Source of the DNA: AP-16 sp036395835
GTDB taxonomy: Bacteria > Pseudomonadota > Alphaproteobacteria > Rhizobiales > Xanthobacteraceae
Reading direction: 5' to 3'
NCBI GenBank assembly: GCA_036395835.1
Contig: DASWCW010000013.1
Location: 1 to 17,375, forward strand
Length of the DNA stretch: 17,375 nt
The notes below the pieces were generated by a model. The model made no database searches. It was not told where the DNA came from and worked only from the letters and a program-made list of their open reading frames with translations. How positions within the stretch are numbered: the stretch's first letter is position 1; each line of letters starts with the position of its first letter. A program made the translations under genes and the position numbers. Below, one piece after another: positions 9,356 to 15,707 of this stretch.

Positions 9356-9385
9356 ATTATGCAGCCCCGGACCAAGCACCGACAA
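9356..9385 (-). promoter_or_regulatory. Candidate sigma-70 promoter of acs
   Basis: On the minus strand TTGTCG (9380-9385) is followed after 18 bases by CATAAT (9356-9361), which matches the -10 consensus at five of six positions. Transcription would start about 45-50 bases before the acs ATG. The call rests on motif match and position only. Confidence 0.45.
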
Positions 9386-9444
9386 GGGCGCGGCGTCGTC
9401 CCACTTTGGTTGCAGGCCGCCGAACTCGGGCCCTGAACGACGGC

Positions 9445-9867
9445 CTATCGAATCCCGAGCCCGCCGATGACGACCCCCATCACCACCAGCGCGGCCAGCC
9501 AATATCCGCCGTCGATCAGCAGCAGAAGCGGCCGGCGTTGCCCGAACGTGTAATTCGCCGCCATGGCGGGAATCGTGAAGCCGAGCCAGCAGAACGCTCC
9601 GGAAACCACCCCGTTCTTGATGCTGAGCTGGCCGAGGTGCCCCATGATGCCTGCGAGCACCCAGGCCATGACCAATGCCGCCACGAAGGCAACGACGAAC
9701 GGCAGGAAACCGCGGATCGATCCGGCGTTGCTCTCGATGCTGGCCTTCGCCACGCCGGCGGCGGCCATCCATGGCTTCGCCAGCAGCGAGTACCATAGCG
9801 CCCCCAGCATCCAGGCGGCCACCGCCGCCATCAGCACGGCCCAGTAATTCATGCCGGCAAATGTCAT
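9445..9867 (-). CDS. DUF1761 family small membrane protein
   Basis: The 140-residue protein has four predicted transmembrane helices (about 7-27, 53-76, 84-104 and 113-138). It shows the DUF1761 pattern: NYWAVLMAAVAAWMLGALWYS in the first helix, a loop KPWMAAAG, and later GFTIPAMAANYTFGQRRP. It is expected in the inner membrane; no function is established for the family. The ATG at 9867 is preceded by GGAGG at five bases, a strong ribosome-binding site. It lies directly upstream of acs, but a possible acs promoter in the gap and the repeat element on its other side suggest an independent unit. Confidence 0.8.
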   Translation of the reverse strand: MTFAGMNYWAVLMAAVAAWMLGALWYSLLAKPWMAAAGVAKASIESNAGSIRGFLPFVVAFVAALVMAWVLAGIMGHLGQLSIKNGVVSGAFCWLGFTIPAMAANYTFGQRRPLLLLIDGGYWLAALVVMGVVIGGLGIR

Positions 9868-9900
9868 CCTGGCCTCCGTCCAAGTATCGCTCGATTGCTG

Positions 9901-9985
9901 GTAGCCCGCATGAAGCGAAGCGAAATCCGGGGTTCATCCCACAGTCCCGGATTGCGCGCCCTTCGCGGGCGCTCCATCCGGGCCA
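9901..9985. repeat. Large nested inverted-repeat element, Rhizobiales dispersed type
   Basis: Left arm 9902-9931 (begins TAGCCCGCATGAAGCG, ends ATCCGGG) and right arm 9946-9985 (begins CCCGGATTGCGCG, ends CTCCATCCGGGCCA) are imperfect reverse complements around a short centre. The right arm carries its own perfect hairpin, GCGCCC (9956-9961) TTCGC GGGCGC (9967-9972), which the left arm has in shortened form. Sequences with TAGCCCGGATG...GCGAAGCG arms are a familiar abundant intergenic repeat in Bradyrhizobium-like genomes; that is from memory, not a search. It fills most of the gap between the EVE and DUF1761 genes and could fold at the 3' end of the EVE transcript. Confidence 0.7.
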
Positions 9986-10001
9986 CGAACCTACTACGCT
10001 T

Positions 10002-10421
10002 TTATGCCTCGATGCCGCCCATGCTGCACACGATCCGCCACTCGCGCTCCGTCACCGGCTGGACCGAAAGCCTCGGCTGCTTGGCCAGCACCATGTCCTT
10101 GAGCCGGCGGTCGGCTTTGACGGACGCCAGCGTCACCGGCTTGGGCAGCGGCCGCACCGCCTTCACGTCGACCGCGCGAAACACCGCGGTGTCGTCGGTC
10201 GGGTCCGGATAGGCCTCGCGGATGACCTCGACGATGCCGACGACCTGCTTCTCGTCCCCGGTGTGGTAGAAAAACGCCTGATCGCCGAGCCGCATCGCCT
10301 TGAGGTGCGCGCGGGCGCGGTAGTTGCGCACCCCGGTCCAGGGCTCGCCCTTGCCGCCGCGCGCGACCTGATCGTCCCACGAGAACGTCTCGGGCTCGGT
10401 TTTCAGCAGCCAATACGCCAT
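10002..10421 (-). CDS. EVE domain-containing protein
   Basis: The 139-residue protein is a single EVE domain of the PUA-like superfamily, similar to bacterial relatives of thymocyte nuclear protein 1. It starts MAYWLLKTEPETFSWDD, followed by WTGVRNYRARAHLKAMRLGDQAFFYHT (split here: WTGVRNYRAR at 28-37, LGDQAFFYHT at 45-54) and the strand VVGIVEVIREAYPD (60-73). EVE and the related YTH domains bind modified bases in nucleic acids; the ligand of this housekeeping type is unknown. The ATG at 10421 has a strong GGGAGG five bases upstream. It follows gpsA by 42 bp on the same strand and is probably the third gene of a tsaD-gpsA-EVE transcript. The stop is TAA at 10002-10004, followed by the inverted-repeat element. 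Confidence 0.92.
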   Translation of the reverse strand: MAYWLLKTEPETFSWDDQVARGGKGEPWTGVRNYRARAHLKAMRLGDQAFFYHTGDEKQVVGIVEVIREAYPDPTDDTAVFRAVDVKAVRPLPKPVTLASVKADRRLKDMVLAKQPRLSVQPVTEREWRIVCSMGGIEA

Positions 10422-10463
10422 CGCTACCTCCCAGTCCGCTGATCTTTGCCTGCATCGCAGTGC

Positions 10464-11450
10464 TCACCCCTCCGCCCGGAACGGCCGCGTCAGCAGCGAT
10501 TCGATTGCGGCATCGATGCCGAGCCGGCCGTCCAGCACGGCCGCGACCGCCGCGGCGATCGGCATCTCGATTCCGCGTGCATTCGCCATCTCGCTGAGCA
10601 CCGAGGCCGTGTAAATGCCTTCCACCAGCTTGCCGCGTTGCGCTTCCTCGAGCGAACGGCCTTCCCCGAGCGCAATTCCCAGCGAAAAATTCCGCGATTG
10701 CCGGCTCGAGCAGGTCAGGATCAGATCGCCGAGCCCGGAGAGGCCGGTGAGCGTCTCGGGCCTGGCGCCGAAGGCCCTGCCGAAGCGCACGAGCTCGGCG
10801 AAGCCGCGTGTGGTGAGCGCGGCGGCGGCGCTCGGTCCGAGCCGGCGGCCCTCGACGATTCCCGCGGCGATCGCCAGCACGTTCTTGGCCGCGCCGCCGA
10901 TCTCCACCCCGCGCAAATCGGTGGAGTGATACGGCCGAAACGTCGGCGAGCCCAGCGCGCCCGCCAGCGCGCTCGACAGCGCCTCGTCCCGGGCCGCAAG
11001 CGTGACCGCGGTGGGCAGGCCGCGTGCCACGTCGGCGGCGAAGCTCGGGCCGGACAGAATCGCCGGTTCGGCTTGCGGAACGCATTCCGCGATGACCTCG
11101 GTCATGAAACGCCGCGTGCCGCACTCGATGCCCTTGGCGCAGGCGACGAGCGGCGTGCGCTCGCGCAGCACGGGCGCAAGCGCGCCTGCGACCGCCCGCA
11201 ACGCTTGGGCCGGCACCGCGATCAGCAAGGCGGCCGCATCCACTGCGTCGCGCCCCGCCGTGACCGCGACCGAATTTTCGAGGCGCACGCCGGGCAGTTT
11301 CGGGCTCTCGCGGCGTTGCGCGATCGTTTCCGCAAGGCGAGGATCGCGGGCCCACAGCGTGACGCGCCGGCCGGCGCGCGCCGCAATGTTGGCGAGCGCG
11401 CTCCCCCAGGCGCCCGCCCCGAGTACGCCGATGTGCTGGAACGCGCTCAC
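10464..11450 (-). CDS. gpsA: NAD(P)H-dependent glycerol-3-phosphate dehydrogenase GpsA
   Basis: The cytosolic enzyme reduces dihydroxyacetone phosphate to sn-glycerol-3-phosphate for phospholipid synthesis. The 328 residues carry the N-terminal Rossmann motif GVLGAGAWGSALA (8-20) and the blocks IAVPAQAL (77-84), ACAKGIE (103-109) and SGPSFA (133-138). The helical C-terminal domain has GGAAKNVLAIAAG with catalytic Lys189, then GLSGLGDLILTCSSRQSRNF (236-255). The start is a GTG at 11448-11450 that overlaps the tsaD stop in a GTGA arrangement, so translation is probably coupled to tsaD. No internal ATG precedes the Rossmann motif, which supports the GTG. Confidence 0.96.
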   Translation of the reverse strand: MSAFQHIGVLGAGAWGSALANIAARAGRRVTLWARDPRLAETIAQRRESPKLPGVRLENSVAVTAGRDAVDAAALLIAVPAQALRAVAGALAPVLRERTPLVACAKGIECGTRRFMTEVIAECVPQAEPAILSGPSFAADVARGLPTAVTLAARDEALSSALAGALGSPTFRPYHSTDLRGVEIGGAAKNVLAIAAGIVEGRRLGPSAAAALTTRGFAELVRFGRAFGARPETLTGLSGLGDLILTCSSRQSRNFSLGIALGEGRSLEEAQRGKLVEGIYTASVLSEMANARGIEMPIAAAVAAVLDGRLGIDAAIESLLTRPFRAEG

Positions 11451-12502
11451 GCCGGAGCCTTCTCGGCGGGAAGCGTCTCTTCAAGCGGCCAGCGTGCGCG
11501 CGGGCTCGCCGCCAGCGTGTCGGTCATTCCCCGGAAAATCCGCTCCGCGCCCGCCCAGGCGATCATGGCGCCGTTGTCGGTGCAGAGCTCGGCGGGCGGG
11601 GCGATCAGCACGGTGTCGGCCATGGAGGCCACGATATCGAGCGCGCGTCGGATCGCACGATTGACCGCGACCCCGCCGGCGACGACGAGCGCGGTCGGGG
11701 CGCCGAACCGCCGGCGGAATGCGCGCAGCCCGGCGAGCACCCGGTCGGCCACGACGTCCACGACGGCGCGCTGGAACGCCGCGCAAAGATCGGCGACGTC
11801 CTGGTCGGAGAGCGGCGCGATCTTTTCCGCCTCGAGCCGCAACGCAGTCTTGAGGCCCGAGAGGGAAAAATCCGGCTCGTCGCGGCCCAGCATCGGCCGC
11901 GGCAGCGCGAAGCGCGTGGCTTCGCCGTGCCCGGCTTCGCGCTCGACTTCCGGTCCGCCCGGGTAGCCCAGACCGAGCAGCTTCGCGGTCTTGTCGAACG
12001 CTTCGCCGATGGCGTCGTCGAGCGTCGTCCCGAGCCGCACGTATTTGCCGACGTCGAGCACGGCCACGATCTGGGTGTGCCCGCCCGAAACGAGAAACAG
12101 GCAATAGGGAAACCGGACGCCGTCGGTGAGCCGGGCGGTCAGCGCATGGGCCTCGAGGTGATTGACGGCGACCAGCGGCTTCTCGACGACCAGCGCGATC
12201 GCCTTCGCCATGGTCAGGCCCACGATGACTCCGCCGATCAGCCCGGGCCCGGCCGCGGCCGCGACGCCGTCGAGCGCCTCGAACGAAGCTTTGGCCTCGA
12301 CCATGGCTTTGGCGATGGTGAGATCCAGCACTTCGACATGGGCGCGCGCCGCGATCTCCGGCACGACCCCGCCGTAGGCCGCGTGCTCGGCGCTCTGGGA
12401 GAGAATGACGTTGGCGAGGATTTCGCCGCGGCCGTCCTCGCGACGGCGCACGATCGCCGCCGCCGTCTCGTCGCAGGTGGTTTCGATCCCGAGAACCAGC
12501 AT
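11447..12502 (-). CDS. tsaD: tRNA t6A37 threonylcarbamoyltransferase TsaD
   Basis: TsaD transfers the threonylcarbamoyl group to A37 of ANN-decoding tRNAs, with TsaB and TsaE as partners not encoded in this window. The 351 residues show the ASKHA-fold start MLVLGIETTCDETAAAIV, the SQSAEHAAYGGVVPEIAARAH block (35-55) and the metal-binding H115-x3-H119 in NHLEAHALTARL. The phosphate/substrate loop is FLVSGGHTQ (136-144), followed by GGVAVN (276-281) and the third metal ligand Asp309 in CTDNGAM. The ATG at 12502 sits in front of the conserved first strand; its Shine-Dalgarno is weak. The gene is divergent from hemC across a 116-bp gap and overlaps gpsA by four bases. Confidence 0.97.
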   Translation of the reverse strand: MLVLGIETTCDETAAAIVRRREDGRGEILANVILSQSAEHAAYGGVVPEIAARAHVEVLDLTIAKAMVEAKASFEALDGVAAAAGPGLIGGVIVGLTMAKAIALVVEKPLVAVNHLEAHALTARLTDGVRFPYCLFLVSGGHTQIVAVLDVGKYVRLGTTLDDAIGEAFDKTAKLLGLGYPGGPEVEREAGHGEATRFALPRPMLGRDEPDFSLSGLKTALRLEAEKIAPLSDQDVADLCAAFQRAVVDVVADRVLAGLRAFRRRFGAPTALVVAGGVAVNRAIRRALDIVASMADTVLIAPPAELCTDNGAMIAWAGAERIFRGMTDTLAASPRARWPLEETLPAEKAPA

Positions 12503-12551
12503 GTTGTTCCGCGGCCGAGCGCCGCGCCGGCTGCAATTGCGCGGATGTTCC

Positions 12552-12580
12552 TTTCACGCCGGCACCGCCGTCCCTATGAT
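12552..12580 (+). promoter_or_regulatory. Candidate promoter of the hemC-hemD-mitofilin-hemY cluster
   Basis: TATGAT (12575-12580) matches the -10 consensus at five of six positions and has TTTCAC (12552-12557) 17 bases upstream as a moderate -35. It would give a leader of about 30 bases before the hemC GTG. It lies in the gap between the divergent tsaD and hemC. I see no clear Irr or Fur/RirA-type box in this gap. Confidence 0.4.
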
Positions 12581-12618
12581 CGCGGCCGCACGGACGCGTA
12601 GCATTGCGAGGTCGCAAG

Positions 12619-13554
12619 GTGCAATCCTCGGCCGAATCCGGCGCGTTGCGGATCGGGACGCGCGGCAGCCCGCTGGCGCTCAAACAGGCGCAACTCGTCC
12701 GCGAGGCGCTCATCGCCGCGCATGGGTTTGCGGCGGCCGCGATCGAGCTGGTGGCGATCCGCACCTCCGGCGACAGGATCCAGGACCGCCCGCTCGCCGA
12801 TGCCGGCGGCAAGGGTCTGTTCGCCAAGGAGATCGAACAGGCGCTGCTCGAGGGCGCGATCGACCTCGCGGTGCATTCCGCCAAGGACTTGCCGACGATC
12901 CTCCCGGACGGCCTCGTGCTGGCCGCAACCCTCGCACGCGAGGACCCGCGCGACGCCTTCATCAGCCGCAAGGCCAAGAGCTTGCGCGAGCTTGCCGCCG
13001 GAAGCACCCTCGGCACCGCCTCGCTGCGGCGGCAGGCGATGGTGAAGCGGCTGCGGCCGGATCTGCGGGTCTTGACGTTCCGCGGCAATGTGGAGACCCG
13101 GCTGCGCAAGCTCGACGCGGGCGAGGCCGATGCGACTTTGCTGGCGCTCGCCGGCCTCAACCGTCTGGGCCTTGCGGCTGCGGCGAGCACCGTGCTGGGC
13201 GTGGAGGAATTCCCGCCCGCGGTCGGCCAGGGTGCCATCGGGATCGAGGCACGCGCCGAGGATGCGCGGGTGCTCGAGCTACTGGCCGCGATCAATCATG
13301 CGCAGACGATCACCGCGCTTGCGGCCGAGCGCGCGTTTCTGGCCGAGCTCGACGGCTCCTGTCGCACGCCGATCGCCGGTCACGCCGAAGTGGCCGACGG
13401 TGCCTTGAGCTTCCACGGCATGATCCTCAAGCCCGACGGCAGCGAGGCTCACGAGACCCGGCGGCGGGGTGACGCGCACGAGGCACAAGCGCTCGGCGCC
13501 GATGCCGGCCGCGAGCTCAAGCGCCGGGCTCCGGCCGATTTTTTCGTGCATTGA
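12619..13554 (+). CDS. hemC: Hydroxymethylbilane synthase (porphobilinogen deaminase) HemC
   Basis: HemC joins four porphobilinogen molecules into hydroxymethylbilane on a covalently held dipyrromethane cofactor, in the cytosol. The 311 residues show LRIGTRGSPLALKQA (10-24), the catalytic Asp90 in HSAKDLP (86-92), the arginine-rich substrate site TASLRRQ (133-139) and RGNVETRLRKL (155-165). Cofactor-attaching Cys248 lies in ELDGSCRTPIAGHA (243-256). I chose the GTG at 12619 because GAGG lies seven bases upstream; a TTG at 12604 would add five residues and overlap that site. The gene opens the heme cluster and is divergent from tsaD. Its stop is followed after 37 bases by a palindromic repeat that separates it from hemD. 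Confidence 0.96.
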   Translation: MQSSAESGALRIGTRGSPLALKQAQLVREALIAAHGFAAAAIELVAIRTSGDRIQDRPLADAGGKGLFAKEIEQALLEGAIDLAVHSAKDLPTILPDGLVLAATLAREDPRDAFISRKAKSLRELAAGSTLGTASLRRQAMVKRLRPDLRVLTFRGNVETRLRKLDAGEADATLLALAGLNRLGLAAAASTVLGVEEFPPAVGQGAIGIEARAEDARVLELLAAINHAQTITALAAERAFLAELDGSCRTPIAGHAEVADGALSFHGMILKPDGSEAHETRRRGDAHEAQALGADAGRELKRRAPADFFVH

Positions 13555-13591
13555 CGCGAGCGGAACTCATGACCGCCATCTCGCTCCGGTC

Positions 13592-13630
13592 ACCTCTCCC
13601 GCTTGCGGGGGAGGTCGCCGCGTGCGCGGC
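13592..13630 (+). repeat. Two-hairpin palindromic repeat, copy 2, between hemC and hemD
   Basis: The first stem pairs ACCTCTCCCGC (13592-13602) with GCGGGGGAGGT (13605-13615) around TT, with one wobble. The second is a perfect GCCGCG TG CGCGGC (13617-13630). The order and spacing of the two stems match copy 1 at 1129-1174, although the bases differ. It fills the centre of the 94-bp gap between hemC and hemD, inside what should be one transcript, and may protect the upstream mRNA or reduce read-through. Confidence 0.65.
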
Positions 13631-13648
13631 CCGACGTTCCGCCTAACC

Positions 13649-14362
13649 ATGCGCCTACTCGTCACCCGGCCGGACGGAGATGCGCAGCGCACGGCAGCGG
13701 CGCTTGGCGCGCGCGGGCATCAAGTACGGATCGCGCCCTTGCTGAGAATCGAGCCAATTCTCGACGCGGACATCGGGGCTCCGCCCTGGCAAGCGGTGGT
13801 GATCACGAGCGCCAATGCTGCGCGGGCGATCACCGCTCACCCGAAGCTCGCGGAACTGCGATCGCTTCCGGTGCTGGCAGTCGGGCGCCGCAGTGGGCAA
13901 GCGGCCCGCGCCGCCGGTTTCGCCGATGTGACTTCGGCCGACGGGAGCGCGGGCGATCTCGCCCGCCTCGTTGCCGGCCGGTTTGCCGCAGATCCGCCGC
14001 TGCTCTATCTCGCCGGAAGCGATCGGGCGCGGGATCTCGCGGCGGATCTTGCGCCGCACGGGATCGTGGTGCGGACGGTCGAAATCTATCGCGCGCACGC
14101 CGCGCAGGCGTTTCCGGCGGACATCGCGGCGGCGCTGCGAGCGAGCTGGATCGAAGGCGTGCTGCATTTCTCGCGGCGCACGGCCGAAATCTTTGTGCAA
14201 TGTGCCGAGCGCGCTGGCGTTGTTGCCGCGGCGCTGCGGCCGCTGCAATTCTGCATTTCCGCCCATGCGGCCGAGCCGCTGGCGCGCGCGGGCGCGGACA
14301 AGATCCGCATCGCAGCGCAACCGGACGAAGACGCGCTCGTTGCCCTGGTCGAAAGCGCATGA
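13649..14362 (+). CDS. hemD: Uroporphyrinogen-III synthase HemD
   Basis: HemD closes hydroxymethylbilane to uroporphyrinogen III with inversion of ring D, directly after HemC in the pathway. The 237 residues fit this weakly conserved family: the start MRLLVTRPDGDAQRTAAAL, VVITSANAARAI, VLAVGRRSGQAARAAGF, LLYLAGSDRARDLAADL, TVEIYRAH, GVLHFSRRTAEIF, and the end of the second lobe with CISAHAAEPL. The ATG at 13649 is placed by the LLVTRP strand. No clear Shine-Dalgarno precedes it, and the frame is open back into hemC (13469), but that part is repeat and hemC sequence. The repeat 19 bases upstream and the absence of a good ribosome-binding site suggest modest translation. Confidence 0.92.
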   Translation: MRLLVTRPDGDAQRTAAALGARGHQVRIAPLLRIEPILDADIGAPPWQAVVITSANAARAITAHPKLAELRSLPVLAVGRRSGQAARAAGFADVTSADGSAGDLARLVAGRFAADPPLLYLAGSDRARDLAADLAPHGIVVRTVEIYRAHAAQAFPADIAAALRASWIEGVLHFSRRTAEIFVQCAERAGVVAAALRPLQFCISAHAAEPLARAGADKIRIAAQPDEDALVALVESA

Positions 14363-14440
14363 GCAGCCAAATTGCCGGAACGCGAGTGCCGCAGTATGGA
14401 TGTTGCGGCGCGCACGATGGTCGGTCGAACGGGAGATGAA

Positions 14441-15694
14441 ATGACGAGCGATGAATCCGGCGGCTCGGAATCGGAAGCGCCCGGCGGGCGCCGCCGCCGT
14501 CCGCCGTCTACGATCGAGCTCGAGGCAACCGAGGTCGCGAGCGAACCGGGGGCAGGAGATTCGGCGCAATCAACTCCGGAGCCCGATCCGGCAGCCGAAC
14601 CGCGGGCCGCGGAGAGGGAACCCACTCACCAGGAATTTGGCAGACGCCGCCGCGGTGTTTGGGGTCTGATCGGTGCAGGCCTGAGCGGCGCTGCGATCAC
14701 AGTCGTCATTTTGGGGGGGCTCTGGATCTTCGACATCTTGCCGGGTTCCAACGAGGAGTTCGACGACGAGGGGAGTGAGCTGTCCGATAAGATCGCGGTG
14801 CTGGAGGAGCAGGTCCGTGAGCTTGCTGCGCGCACGCAGGCGGCGCCGGACCAGAGCCGCACGGAAGCCATCGATGCGCGGCTGAAAAAGCTCGAAGCCG
14901 CCGCCGCGGCTCCGGGGGCGCCCGGAAGCGATGCCGCGCTCGCGGAGAAGCTCGCCGATCTCGATCGCCGCACCGAGCGGGCGTTGGCGGCAGCCAACGA
15001 GGCTAAGGCGCGCGCCGACGCCACCGCGAGCCAAGCACAAAAGGCCGATTCGCAAACCGCTGCGAAGCCGGCCGAGCGCAGCGACCTCGAGGCGCTCGCC
15101 GCGCGGGTCGCGAATCTGGAGCAGCAGGTCACGGCCGACGCGCAGCGGCTCGGCAAGGTCGCCGCGGGTGCCGATCGCACGGTGCGGCTTGCGCTCGTCG
15201 CCATGGAGTTGCGCATCGCGGTCGAACGCGGTGCCCCGTTCGCGGCCGAGCTTGCCGCCGCAAAACAGCTCGCCGCCGATCCCGCGATGCTCGCTGCGCT
15301 CGAGCCGGCTTCCGCAACCGGCGTGGCAACGCCGGCCGCGCTCGGCCAAAATCTGTCGAAACTTGCGCCCGCCATGCTCAAGGCGGCAGGCGCGCCGCGG
15401 CGCGAAGCCGGCGTCATCGAGCGGCTGCAGGCCGGCGCGGAACGGCTGGTCCGCATCCGTCCGGTCGAGGAGGCATCCGGGGACGAGCCGTCGACCGTTG
15501 TGGCCCGCGCGGAGCTCAAGGCGACCCGGAGCGACATCGCCGGCGCGCTTGCCGACGTCGAGCGGCTGCCGGAGCCGGTCCGCGCGCCGGCCGCCGGCTG
15601 GATCGAGGCCGCCAAGGCCCGCGTGGCGGCGGTCGATGCCGCCAGAAAGCTCGCGGCGAACGCGCTCGAAGCGCTCGCCCGACCGGCCGAATGA
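14441..15694 (+). CDS. Mitofilin/Mic60-like inner-membrane protein (COG4223 type)
   Basis: The 417-residue protein has an acidic, proline-rich N-terminal cytoplasmic segment (1-66), an RRRR anchor and one transmembrane helix (about 73-98). A long alanine/glutamate/lysine-rich coiled coil follows (about 112-265), then a helical C-terminal domain (about 270-417) containing VRLALVAMELRIAVERGAPF and the PAAGWIEAAKARVAA region. This layout and its position between hemD and hemY match the alphaproteobacterial proteins regarded as homologues of mitochondrial Mic60/mitofilin, which shape inner-membrane invaginations. Family assignment is by architecture and context, as sequence conservation is low. 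The ATG at 14441 has GGGAG five bases upstream; a TTG at 14372 or the ATGs at 14396 and 14417 are less likely. The gap to hemD is 78 bp and to hemY 13 bp. Confidence 0.8.
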   Translation: MTSDESGGSESEAPGGRRRRPPSTIELEATEVASEPGAGDSAQSTPEPDPAAEPRAAEREPTHQEFGRRRRGVWGLIGAGLSGAAITVVILGGLWIFDILPGSNEEFDDEGSELSDKIAVLEEQVRELAARTQAAPDQSRTEAIDARLKKLEAAAAAPGAPGSDAALAEKLADLDRRTERALAAANEAKARADATASQAQKADSQTAAKPAERSDLEALAARVANLEQQVTADAQRLGKVAAGADRTVRLALVAMELRIAVERGAPFAAELAAAKQLAADPAMLAALEPASATGVATPAALGQNLSKLAPAMLKAAGAPRREAGVIERLQAGAERLVRIRPVEEASGDEPSTVVARAELKATRSDIAGALADVERLPEPVRAPAAGWIEAAKARVAAVDAARKLAANALEALARPAE

Positions 15695-15707
15695 GGCGAG
15701 CCGCCCG

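Noticed and set aside
13469..13648. N-terminal extension of hemD into hemC
   Set aside because: It translates hemC out of frame and then the palindromic repeat; the family begins at the LLVTRP strand.
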